NCBI RefSeq assembly: GCF_033406955.1
Contig: NZ_CP137734.1
Location: 8,370,001-8,434,000, forward strand
Length of the DNA: 64,000 bases
Direction: 5' to 3'
Source of the DNA: Streptomyces violaceoruber
Lineage (GTDB): Bacteria > Actinomycetota > Actinomycetes > Streptomycetales > Streptomycetaceae
Part shown: positions 16,742 to 23,861 of the stretch, in pieces
Layout of the letters: the number at the start of each line of letters is the position of its first letter
Numbering within the stretch: position 1 is the first letter of the stretch
Notes under the pieces: model-generated
Database searches by the model: none
Told to the model about the DNA's origin: nothing
What the model saw: only the letters and a program-made list of their open reading frames with translations
Position numbers and translations under genes: made by a program

Positions 16742-17857
16742 ATGAACACACCCGGGTCAGCGCTTGCCGACCTGGCCCGCTCCGGCAGGCCCATCGGCGT
16801 GGGAGTCATAGGACTCGGGGCGCACGGGAGCTGGGCCGAACGCTCTCACCTCCCCGCCCTGCGTGCCGTCGGGGGATTCGAGCTGCGGGCCCTGAGTACG
16901 AGTTCGAAGCAATCGGCGGAGCGCTCCGGACACAAGCACGGTGTGCGCCGTGCCTTCGGTACGGCCGCCGAACTGGCGGCCTGCGACGAGGTGGACCTCG
17001 TGGTCGTGGCGGTGAAGGTGCCGCACCACCGGGAACTCGTACGGACGGTGCTGAACGCCGGCAAGAGCGTGCTGTGCGAGTGGCCGCTGGGCAACGGGCT
17101 CGCCGAGGCGGAGGACATGGCGCGGTTGGCTCGCGCTCACGCCGTACCGACCGTCGTCGGTCTCCAGGCACGGTCCCACCCGGCGTTCGCCTACACCCGG
17201 CATCTCGTGGCCGACGGTTACGTGGGGGAGGTGCTGTCCACGACGGTCGTCGGCTCCGGCGGCGCTTGGGGCGCCACCGTCGGCCCCGCCGACCACCATG
17301 TACTCGACGCGGCGAACGGCGCGACGCTGCTGACCGTTCCCTTCGGTCACGCCCTCGACGGAGTCGCGTCGGTCCTCGGAGAGCCCGAGGAACTGCGGAT
17401 CCAGGCGGCGTCCCGGCGTACGTCGGCCGTGGACACCGAGACCGGGCGGCCCGTGCCGATGACCGCCGCAGACCAGGTGGTGGCCTCGGGACGGCTGCCG
17501 GGCGGAGCGGTCGCCACATTCCACTACCGCGGAGGAATGTCCCGGGGAACCAATTTCCGCTGGGAGATCAACGGCACCGAGGGCGACCTCGTCCTCACCG
17601 CCCCGGTCGGCCACCCGCAGCTCAGCCCGCTCACCCTGGAGGGCGGCCGCGGAACGTCCACCGCCCTCGCACCCCTGATGGTGCCGGAAGCGTACGCCCG
17701 TGTCGCGCGACTGGAACCCCGGGCCGACGCGCCGGCCTATGCGGTCGCCCACGCCTACCAACGGTTCCTGGACGACCTGCGGGAGGGCACCGCACACGTA
17801 CCCGACTTCGCGCACGGCGTCGTCCGCCACCGCAGCATTGAGCAGTACCTGCCCTGA
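16742..17857 (+). CDS. Gal80-like Gfo/Idh/MocA oxidoreductase
   Basis: A 371-residue Rossmann-fold protein with GVGVIGLGAHGSWAERS (19-34). The usual EKP motif is replaced by CEWPLG (112-117), the form found in Gal80-like members. In those proteins the catalytic Lys is missing, and some act as NAD(P)-binding regulators rather than enzymes. Here the enzymatic role is unproven. A C-terminal alpha/beta domain is complete. The start ATG 16742 is 67 bp from the divergent marR start, and the operator pair between them implies control by that MarR. GGAAAAGGTGA lies just upstream. Confidence 0.85.
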   Translation: MNTPGSALADLARSGRPIGVGVIGLGAHGSWAERSHLPALRAVGGFELRALSTSSKQSAERSGHKHGVRRAFGTAAELAACDEVDLVVVAVKVPHHRELVRTVLNAGKSVLCEWPLGNGLAEAEDMARLARAHAVPTVVGLQARSHPAFAYTRHLVADGYVGEVLSTTVVGSGGAWGATVGPADHHVLDAANGATLLTVPFGHALDGVASVLGEPEELRIQAASRRTSAVDTETGRPVPMTAADQVVASGRLPGGAVATFHYRGGMSRGTNFRWEINGTEGDLVLTAPVGHPQLSPLTLEGGRGTSTALAPLMVPEAYARVARLEPRADAPAYAVAHAYQRFLDDLREGTAHVPDFAHGVVRHRSIEQYLP

Positions 17858-17880
17858 ATGCCGGTCCGGGAGACGCACGA

Positions 17881-18816
17881 TCAGTGCACTGTCACTGTCC
17901 AGTCCGGCGTCCACGCGTCGTGCGGGGTGCGCGGGGCCGTGGTGCGCAGGTGGTCACGCAGCGCGGTCAGCACGGGGTGCCGGTCTCCGGTGCGGAACAG
18001 CAGCAGGTGCGGGTAGAACGGCGTCGGGTCGTGCAACGGGATGCGCCGCAGATCGTGGGTTCGGGGCCACAGATACCGGTCTCCCCGCCCGACGAGGGTG
18101 GCCAGTGAGGCCGAGTCGGCCAGCGCGTCCATCAGGGCCTCGTCACCGAAGTTGGGGCCGAGCGCGTCGATGCTCAGGCCGAAGGCCTCGGACAGTGCCT
18201 GGTAGAACGCGGCCCACTCCGTGCCCGGCCTGATCCCGGGGATCCAGATGCGGTGGCCGGCCAGGTCCACCGGGCTGATCCGGGGCGCGTCGGCCAGCGG
18301 GTGGCCGGGGCCGACGAGCAGTTCCAGGGGTTCGTCCAGGAGTCGTTCGGCGGTGATCCCGGTCGGGACCCGGTCTGCCGGCAAGGCGCGGAAGGACGCG
18401 TCGACCACCCCTTCGAGCACCGCCTGTGCGGCCTGTGCGGCGTTCTCCTTGTCCAGCGTGACCGCGTCCAGGTCCGTCTCGGGGCGGGAGCGGTAGAACC
18501 GGTAGACGGCCTGGGCGGGGGAGATGCGCCGATTGAGGACATCGACGCGCAACGGGCGGCTTCCGGGGTTGACGGCCCGCTCGGCCTGCTCGACGGCGGT
18601 CAGGACCTTCTTGGCGTGCGGCAGGAAGACCTGCCCGTCCAGGCTCAGCCGGGAGCCTCGGGAACTTCGCACCACGAGCGTGACCGCGACATGCCTCTCC
18701 AGGGCCGCGATCCGCTTGGAGACCGCCTGCTGGCTGATCCCCAGCTCGTCGGCGGCGGCCTGGAACTGACCGGTCCCGGCGACGACCACGAACGTCCGCA
18801 GCGCTTCCACATCCAC
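17881..18816 (-). CDS. LysR family transcriptional regulator
   Basis: A 311-residue regulator with an N-terminal winged HTH (1-60: FQAAADELGISQQAVSKRIAALERHV) and a periplasmic-binding-protein-like effector domain (about 90-300). The GTG start at 18816 places the HTH at the usual position. It is divergent from the hexapeptide acetyltransferase gene, with an inverted repeat of LysR-box form between them, so it probably controls that gene and itself. The co-inducer is unknown. Confidence 0.9.
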   Translation of the reverse strand: MDVEALRTFVVVAGTGQFQAAADELGISQQAVSKRIAALERHVAVTLVVRSSRGSRLSLDGQVFLPHAKKVLTAVEQAERAVNPGSRPLRVDVLNRRISPAQAVYRFYRSRPETDLDAVTLDKENAAQAAQAVLEGVVDASFRALPADRVPTGITAERLLDEPLELLVGPGHPLADAPRISPVDLAGHRIWIPGIRPGTEWAAFYQALSEAFGLSIDALGPNFGDEALMDALADSASLATLVGRGDRYLWPRTHDLRRIPLHDPTPFYPHLLLFRTGDRHPVLTALRDHLRTTAPRTPHDAWTPDWTVTVH

Positions 18817-18832
18817 GCCATCAGCCTACTTC

Positions 18833-18849
18833 CACAACTGCGGGTTGTG
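18833..18849. promoter_or_regulatory. Candidate LysR box
   Basis: Perfect inverted repeat CACAAC-N5-GTTGTG, 17 bp upstream of the lysR start and about 57 bp from the divergent gene. Spacing and dyad fit a LysR recognition site. Confidence 0.5.
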
Positions 18850-18905
18850 TCCGATGCGGTGAGGGTTGTTTGATCGAAGGTTCCGCGCGGTGATGGGATC
18901 GGCGC

Positions 18906-19457
18906 ATGTCCACCCGCACAGAGCAGATCATGTATGTCCATACGCCCGAGTTCGCACGTCATGCGGAGCGGATCGTGGAGGTGACCGATGCGACGTCTCG
19001 ACTGAACGTGCTTCCGTTCAGCGACAGTGCAGGTCGTTCGGAACTACTTTCCGTTGTGTTCGGAGGCCCGCTGCCGGAATCGGTGACGATCTACCCGCCG
19101 TTCTTCACCGAGTACGGGCTGAACACGACGTTCGGGGAGAACGTCTTCGTCAATCAGGGATGCACCTTCATGGACAAGGGAGGCATCCGCATCGGGAACC
19201 GAGTCATGATCGCCCCGAAGGCCAGCCTCATCACCGGAGGCCATCCGCTGCCCCTGGCCGAGCGCCGCGCACACCTCTCCTTCGCCCCGATCGTCGTCGA
19301 GGACGACGTGTGGATCGGCACGGCCGCCGTGATCACGCAGGGGGTGACCATCGGTGCGGGCGCGGTAGTGGCTGCCGGTGCGGTGGTCACCCGTGATGTC
19401 CCTGCGGGCACCGTCGTCGCGGGAGTGCCCGCCCGCGTGATCAAGCAGATCGGCTGA
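18906..19457 (+). CDS. Sugar O-acetyltransferase (hexapeptide repeat)
   Basis: A 183-residue acetyltransferase of the maltose/galactoside O-acetyltransferase (Maa/NodL) type. An N-terminal helical cap precedes a left-handed beta-helix of hexapeptide repeats, seen as IRIGNRVMIAPKASLIT and VWIGTAAVITQGVTIGAGAVVAAGAVVTRDVPAG. The family's catalytic His is plausible in ITGGHPLP. It would transfer acetyl from acetyl-CoA to a sugar hydroxyl in the cytoplasm. It is divergent from and probably controlled by the LysR gene. The N-terminal cap differs from Maa, so the acceptor is uncertain. Confidence 0.87.
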   Translation: MSTRTEQIMYVHTPEFARHAERIVEVTDATSRLNVLPFSDSAGRSELLSVVFGGPLPESVTIYPPFFTEYGLNTTFGENVFVNQGCTFMDKGGIRIGNRVMIAPKASLITGGHPLPLAERRAHLSFAPIVVEDDVWIGTAAVITQGVTIGAGAVVAAGAVVTRDVPAGTVVAGVPARVIKQIG

Positions 19458-19460
19458 CCT

Positions 19461-19483
19461 CGGCCGGGCCGCCGGACCGGCCG
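19461..19483. terminator. Bidirectional hairpin between convergent genes
   Basis: A 7-bp perfect stem CGGCCGG / CCGGCCG with a 9-nt loop starts 4 bp after the acetyltransferase stop, facing the converging monooxygenase gene. Confidence 0.45.
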
Positions 19484-19536
19484 TGGGGGCGGCAGCCGTA
19501 CGACCGGCTGTCGCCCCTCTGCCACGCTCGCCGGCG

Positions 19537-19866
19537 TCAGCCCGCGTCGACCGCCATCTCGCCGAGCAGCGACCAGTCGTCCTGGGGCACGTTGGCGTTG
19601 ACGATCCTGGGGGTCGTCGCGAGGTGGGGCGGCAGCGTCTGCTGGGCCGCCTTGAAGTGCGCCGAGCCCACGTGGGCCGCACCGGCCTCGTCGTCCCGGA
19701 AGGCTTCCACGAGGACGTACTCGGTCGGGTCGTCGAGGCTGCGGGACCAGTCGAACCACAGGCATCCCGGTTCGGCCCGCGTCGCGCGGGTGAAGTCCTC
19801 CACGACCTGCGGCCATTGGTCGGCATGCTCGGGGAGGACACGGAACTTCGCGGTGATGAAGATCAA
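19537..19866 (-). CDS. Putative quinol monooxygenase (ABM domain)
   Basis: A 109-residue ferredoxin-like-fold protein of the antibiotic biosynthesis monooxygenase family (YgiN type). Evidence: IFITAKFRVLPEHADQWPQVVEDFTRATRAEPGCLWFDWSRS, EYVLVEAFRDDEAGAAHVGSAHFKAA and the C-terminal strand. Members are cofactor-free oxygenases or small-molecule binders, usually dimeric. TTG 19866 was chosen since GAAGGAAG lies 7 nt upstream and the family length is about 100; an ATG further upstream would overlap the alcohol dehydrogenase. It is the last gene of the five-gene operon. Confidence 0.8.
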   Translation of the reverse strand: MIFITAKFRVLPEHADQWPQVVEDFTRATRAEPGCLWFDWSRSLDDPTEYVLVEAFRDDEAGAAHVGSAHFKAAQQTLPPHLATTPRIVNANVPQDDWSLLGEMAVDAG

Positions 19867-19918
19867 GGTCTTGCTTCCTTCGTTGTTCGTGCTCGGGGCT
19901 CCGTCACCCGGGGCCGGG

Positions 19919-20944
19919 TCACGGGACAAGGATCGCGCGGCCCCGGATGCGGCCGCCGTCCAGGTCGTCCAGGGCGTCCTGGAATCGGTCGAGAGAGTAC
20001 TTGGCGGTGTGCAGGCGCACGCGGCCCCGCGCCGCGAGGACCATCAGCTCGCACAGGTCGTTGTAGGAACCGACGAGGTTGCCGATGAAGTTGATCTCGG
20101 CGGAGATGACGTCGATGGTCGGGACGTCGATGTTCTCGCCGTAACCGACCACGTGGTAGTCGCCGGCCCGACGCAGCATGCCGATGCCGTCCCCGGTGGA
20201 GCCGCCCTCACCGACGAAGTCGATCACCGCTTCCGCTCCGTGCCCGCCGGTCAGCTCGCGCACCCGGTCCACGTGGCCGCCGTCGGCGAGGACACCGTGG
20301 TCGGCCCCGACGGAGACGGCCAGGTCGACCGCGTCGGGATTGCGGTCGACGACGACGATCTCGGCGGCGGTGAGGGCGCCCAGCACCTGGATGCCGATGT
20401 GCCCGAGACCGCCCGCGCCGATCACGACGCAGCGGTCGCCCGGCCTCAGTCTCCGGGCCGCCTTGGCCGCCGCGTGGTACGCCGTGAGGCCCGCGTCGGC
20501 GAGAGCGGCGACGTCCGCCGGTTCGAGGGAGTCGTCGAGCCGTACGACACTGCGCGCGGAGGTCTTCAGATACTCGGCGTAACCGCCCGCGGTGTCGATG
20601 CCCGGGAACCGGTTGTTCTCGCAGTGCACATCGTCACCGGCCCGGCACGCCCGGCACAGCCCGCAGGTGATCAGCGGGTGCACGATGACCTTGTCGCCCT
20701 CGGACACGTTGGTGACGGCGCTGCCGACCGCGTGCACCCACCCGGCGTTCTCGTGACCGATCGTGTACGGCAGCTCCACCCCCGACTTCTCGGCCCACTG
20801 CCCCTCCAGGATGTGGAGGTCGGTACGGCACACCCCGGCGCCGCCGATCCTGACGATCACGTCGTACGGGCCGGTGACCTCGGGGGCCGGGACCTCGGCC
20901 ATCTCGAGGTTCTTGCCGTAGCCCACCACCTGGACTGCTTTCAC
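19919..20944 (-). CDS. Zinc-dependent NAD(P) alcohol dehydrogenase
   Basis: A 341-residue medium-chain dehydrogenase. Catalytic zinc ligands are Cys39 (GVCRTDLH) and His64/Glu65 (GHE). Structural zinc cysteines are at 94, 97, 100 and 108. The Rossmann motif is VIGAGGLGHIG. It would oxidise a primary or secondary alcohol to aldehyde or ketone. Its start codon overlaps the upstream DUF59 stop (ATGA), showing translational coupling. The neighbours (DUF59, amidohydrolase, SDR, MimR-like regulator) match the accessory genes around propane/short-alkane diiron monooxygenases, where this dehydrogenase oxidises the alcohol formed. Confidence 0.92.
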   Translation of the reverse strand: MKAVQVVGYGKNLEMAEVPAPEVTGPYDVIVRIGGAGVCRTDLHILEGQWAEKSGVELPYTIGHENAGWVHAVGSAVTNVSEGDKVIVHPLITCGLCRACRAGDDVHCENNRFPGIDTAGGYAEYLKTSARSVVRLDDSLEPADVAALADAGLTAYHAAAKAARRLRPGDRCVVIGAGGLGHIGIQVLGALTAAEIVVVDRNPDAVDLAVSVGADHGVLADGGHVDRVRELTGGHGAEAVIDFVGEGGSTGDGIGMLRRAGDYHVVGYGENIDVPTIDVISAEINFIGNLVGSYNDLCELMVLAARGRVRLHTAKYSLDRFQDALDDLDGGRIRGRAILVP

Positions 20945-21750
20945 GAGACGTTCTCCTTCGCCGGAGCGGAGAGCCGGAAGAGCTCACCCGCGGGTACGGT
21001 TTCCCCGGCCCCTACGGGTTCCCCGCCCGCGGGGAACTCCTCCGGGCGCGCGGACTGGTCGGCCGCGGACTGCGGGTACCGGGTGCGCAGCAGGCCCCGG
21101 CAGAAGTGGGCGTTGCCGTCGATGGAGATGCGCACGGAGCGGGCGAACCGCAGCCGCAACGGGACCTCCCCCCGCGGGCAGGGCCGGCCGTCGTCGTCCA
21201 CGAGCGCCGGGTCGGCAGGGGCGGTGCCGAGCCCGAGGGCGGCGCGGCGGCGCAGCAGTGCCCGGGTGGCAGAGGTGTCCGGCAGGTCGCCGAGGACGAC
21301 GTCGCCGAGCTGTTCCTCGGCCAGGTCGGGCCGGGCGCGCAGCAGCGCGGTGAGCGCCCGTTCCATCGCGGCGGTGTGCGCCTTGCGCCGGAAGATGCCC
21401 CGCAGCTCCTCCAGGTCCTGCTCCGCCTCGTGGCCGAAGGTGCCGCGGTACCCGGCGTCGGCGGCCAGCCCCCGGTTGATGAGATCGGAGTCGTGGTGGT
21501 CGTCGAGCAGGACCGTGACCTCCCGGGCACCGGGCAGGGCGCTGAGCGCGTCCTTGGCGTCGGAGGCCATGAGGTAGGCGAAGTTCGGTGAGCAGAACGA
21601 GGTCGGCAGCCGCAGGTGCACGGTGACGCGGCCGTCCTCGGCGGTCAGCGAGCGCACGAAGCCGAGGTCGGTGACGGGCTCGTCCAGCTCGGGGTCGTAC
21701 ACCGTGTCGAGCGCGGCGCGCGCCGCCACCTCGAGTTGCGCGGCCCACAT
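20941..21750 (-). CDS. DUF59/MIP18-like iron-sulfur assembly protein
   Basis: A 269-residue protein. The N-terminal DUF59 domain (1-95) shows VYDPELDEPVTDLGFV, RLPTSFCSPNFAYLM with the conserved Cys, and LPGAREVTVLL. A C-terminal extension of unknown fold carries ARSVRISIDGNAHFCRGLL. DUF59 proteins help mature iron-sulfur or other metal centres, and this long form is the one found beside soluble diiron monooxygenases. It is separated by 1 bp from the amidohydrolase stop and overlaps the dehydrogenase start, so it is tightly co-translated. Which metalloprotein it serves here is not evident. Confidence 0.82.
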   Translation of the reverse strand: MWAAQLEVAARAALDTVYDPELDEPVTDLGFVRSLTAEDGRVTVHLRLPTSFCSPNFAYLMASDAKDALSALPGAREVTVLLDDHHDSDLINRGLAADAGYRGTFGHEAEQDLEELRGIFRRKAHTAAMERALTALLRARPDLAEEQLGDVVLGDLPDTSATRALLRRRAALGLGTAPADPALVDDDGRPCPRGEVPLRLRFARSVRISIDGNAHFCRGLLRTRYPQSAADQSARPEEFPAGGEPVGAGETVPAGELFRLSAPAKENVS

Positions 21751-21751
21751 G

Positions 21752-22753
21752 TCAGACCACCGCCGGCTCGGCGAGTCCGAGGCCCGCCGGGACCTCGATG
21801 TCGTACATGGCGGCCGCGTTCAGCCCGAGGATCTTCTTCTTCTGGGCGACGGTGAGCTGCGGGTACTCGCCCGTCATGTCGTCGGGGATCCGGAAGTCGA
21901 CGAACTGCTCGACGATCCACCTGGGCGTCCACAGCGCGTAGTCGCTGGAGAACTGGATGCGGTCCTCGTCCAGCCAGTACAGCAGCTCGCCGATGATCTG
22001 CGCGAAGTAGCGGGGCCGGGTGTGCATGAACGGGATCGCGACGGCGAGCCCCGCGTGCACGTTGGGCTCCTGGGTGGCGATCCAGCAGAAGTCCTCGAGG
22101 CGGGGCAGACCGCAGTGCTCGACCACGAAGTTCAGGTCGGTGAAGTCGCTGGCTGCCGCGTCGACGTCGGCCACGTCGAAGGCGTCCCGGTCCAGCGGCC
22201 GGATGGTGGGGCCCTTGTGGACGTGGATGTTCTTGATGCCCAGCTCCCGGCAGGCGTCCAGGTAGCGGTAGGTCCACGGGTCGCTGAGCTTGTAGCCGCG
22301 GGAGTCGCCCTTCCACTCGGCGGTGTAGAGCTTGACGCCCTTCAGGCCGAAGCGGGCGGCGTCCTCGCGCAGTTGCTTCAGGCCCGCCTCCTCGAAGCGC
22401 GGGTCGAAGCAGTGGTTGTAGGTGAGCATGCCGGGATGCTTGCGCGTGAGCGCGAAGGCATCCTCGGTCTGCCCGAAGCCGGTGTTGTAGAACGCCCCGA
22501 GATGCGCCGGCTGGAAGATCGCGTGGTCCACGTACCCGTCGGTGAACAGGTCCTTCATCAGCCGCTCGCCGCCCTGGTACAGGAAGTCCTCGTACGGCCA
22601 GAGCTCCGACGCCGGGCTCAGGTTGCGGTGGTAGTCGTAGAAGCAGTCGATGAACTGCTTGCCGTGGATGTTGCGCTGGTTCTCGCGGCGCGCGTCCCAG
22701 AGGGCGACGTGCGCGTCCACGATGAAATAGTTCTCGCCGTCCTTGGAATACAT
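21752..22753 (-). CDS. Amidohydrolase family protein (amidohydrolase 2 type)
   Basis: A 333-residue TIM-barrel protein. The N-terminal metal motif reads IVDAHVALWDA (11-21): His15 is present, but the second His of the usual HxH is Ala17. Other candidate ligands are in NIHVHKGP, VVEHCGLP and FSSDYALW. GAGGAG lies 6 nt before ATG 22753. This family recurs in propane-monooxygenase gene clusters with no firmly assigned reaction (hydrolase or decarboxylase-like). It follows the SDR by 84 bp and precedes DUF59 by 1 bp, so the operon arrangement is clear. Confidence 0.85.
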   Translation of the reverse strand: MYSKDGENYFIVDAHVALWDARRENQRNIHGKQFIDCFYDYHRNLSPASELWPYEDFLYQGGERLMKDLFTDGYVDHAIFQPAHLGAFYNTGFGQTEDAFALTRKHPGMLTYNHCFDPRFEEAGLKQLREDAARFGLKGVKLYTAEWKGDSRGYKLSDPWTYRYLDACRELGIKNIHVHKGPTIRPLDRDAFDVADVDAAASDFTDLNFVVEHCGLPRLEDFCWIATQEPNVHAGLAVAIPFMHTRPRYFAQIIGELLYWLDEDRIQFSSDYALWTPRWIVEQFVDFRIPDDMTGEYPQLTVAQKKKILGLNAAAMYDIEVPAGLGLAEPAVV

Positions 22754-22837
22754 CGGTCACTCCTCGGTTCGCGGTGGACGGTGGGCCGAACGGGCCGGTG
22801 TTCGGCGGTGCGGGGCAGAAGGGCCGGACGGCGCGGG

Positions 22838-23635
22838 TCAGGCGAACTGGATACCGCCGTCGATCATCACCGACTGGCCGGTCATGTAGTCCGAGTCCCG
22901 TGAGGCCAGGTAGGAGACGAAGGCCGCTACGTCGGCGGGTTCCTCGACCCGGCCGAGGGCGATCGACTCCGCGTGCTTCTTGATGGCCTGGCCCTTCTCG
23001 ATGCCCGCCTCCTCGGCCAGCCGCTCGTCGATCAGGTCCCACATGTCGGTGCCGACGATGCCCGGGCAGTACGCGTTGACGGTGATGCCGTGGCGCGCCC
23101 ACTCCATCGCCGCAGCCTGGGTCAGCCCGCGTACGCCCCACTTCGACGCCGAGTAGGCGCCGAGCAGCGCGAAGGGGCGGTGCGCGACGATCGAGGCGGC
23201 GCCGATGATCTTGCCGCCGCCGCCCTGGGCGATCATCTGCCGCGCGGCGGCCTGGTAGGAGAGGAAGACACCGCGCAGGTTCACGGCCATGACCTGCTCG
23301 AACTCGTCGAGGTCGGTCTCCAGCAGCGGGGTCACCCGGGCGATACCGGCGTTGGCCACGTAGACGTCGATCCGGCCGAAGCGGTCCGCCGCCGCGGCGA
23401 CCAGTGCGTCGGTCTGTTCCTTGCTGGTCACGTCGGCGTGCACGGCGAGGGCCCGGCGGCCCGTCTTCTCGATGCCGGCCGCCACCGCGCCCAACTCCTC
23501 GGCCATGCCGGGGAGGTCGGCGACGACCACGTCCAGACCGTCCTCGGCCAGCCGTTCGGCGATGCCGCGGCCGATGCCCCGGGCCGCGCCGGTGACGACG
23601 GCGGTACGGGGGGTGGCGTTGTCGACGGAAGTCAT
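22838..23635 (-). CDS. SDR family oxidoreductase
   Basis: A 265-residue classical short-chain dehydrogenase. Cofactor motif TGAARGIG (14-21), NAG motif VANAGIAR, catalytic YSASK, and the C-terminal YMTGQSVMIDGGIQFA all fit. It most resembles acetoin/2,3-butanediol or ketone reductases. ATG 23635 has GGAGG 6 nt upstream. It is the promoter-proximal gene of the operon and diverges from the GAF/AAA/Fis regulator, which probably activates it. Confidence 0.9.
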   Translation of the reverse strand: MTSVDNATPRTAVVTGAARGIGRGIAERLAEDGLDVVVADLPGMAEELGAVAAGIEKTGRRALAVHADVTSKEQTDALVAAAADRFGRIDVYVANAGIARVTPLLETDLDEFEQVMAVNLRGVFLSYQAAARQMIAQGGGGKIIGAASIVAHRPFALLGAYSASKWGVRGLTQAAAMEWARHGITVNAYCPGIVGTDMWDLIDERLAEEAGIEKGQAIKKHAESIALGRVEEPADVAAFVSYLASRDSDYMTGQSVMIDGGIQFA

Positions 23636-23804
23636 GGGTCCTCCAGGGTTCGACTGCTCGGCGGGGAGCCTCCGCGCTCTCGTGCGGTGCTGCCCAACAG
23701 CGTGCGGGCGGGGAGCGCCGTCGACTTTTTCAATGTGGAACACACCCGGCCCGCCCCTGATCAGGGCACGGCGAACGCGGGGAAAAGCCGTACCCAACCC
23801 CCCG

Positions 23805-23832
23805 TTGACAGGTGCAAACGCGTTCGTAATAT
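23805..23832 (+). promoter_or_regulatory. Promoter of the GAF/AAA/Fis regulator
   Basis: Perfect -35 TTGACA (23805-23810), 16-nt spacer, -10 TAATAT (23827-23832, 4/6), 29 bp before the regulator start at 23862. The remainder of the divergent region (23636-23804) probably holds the activator sites for the SDR operon. Confidence 0.6.
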
Positions 23833-23861
23833 GGCGGAAACACGCTCATCGGAGGGGCGCC

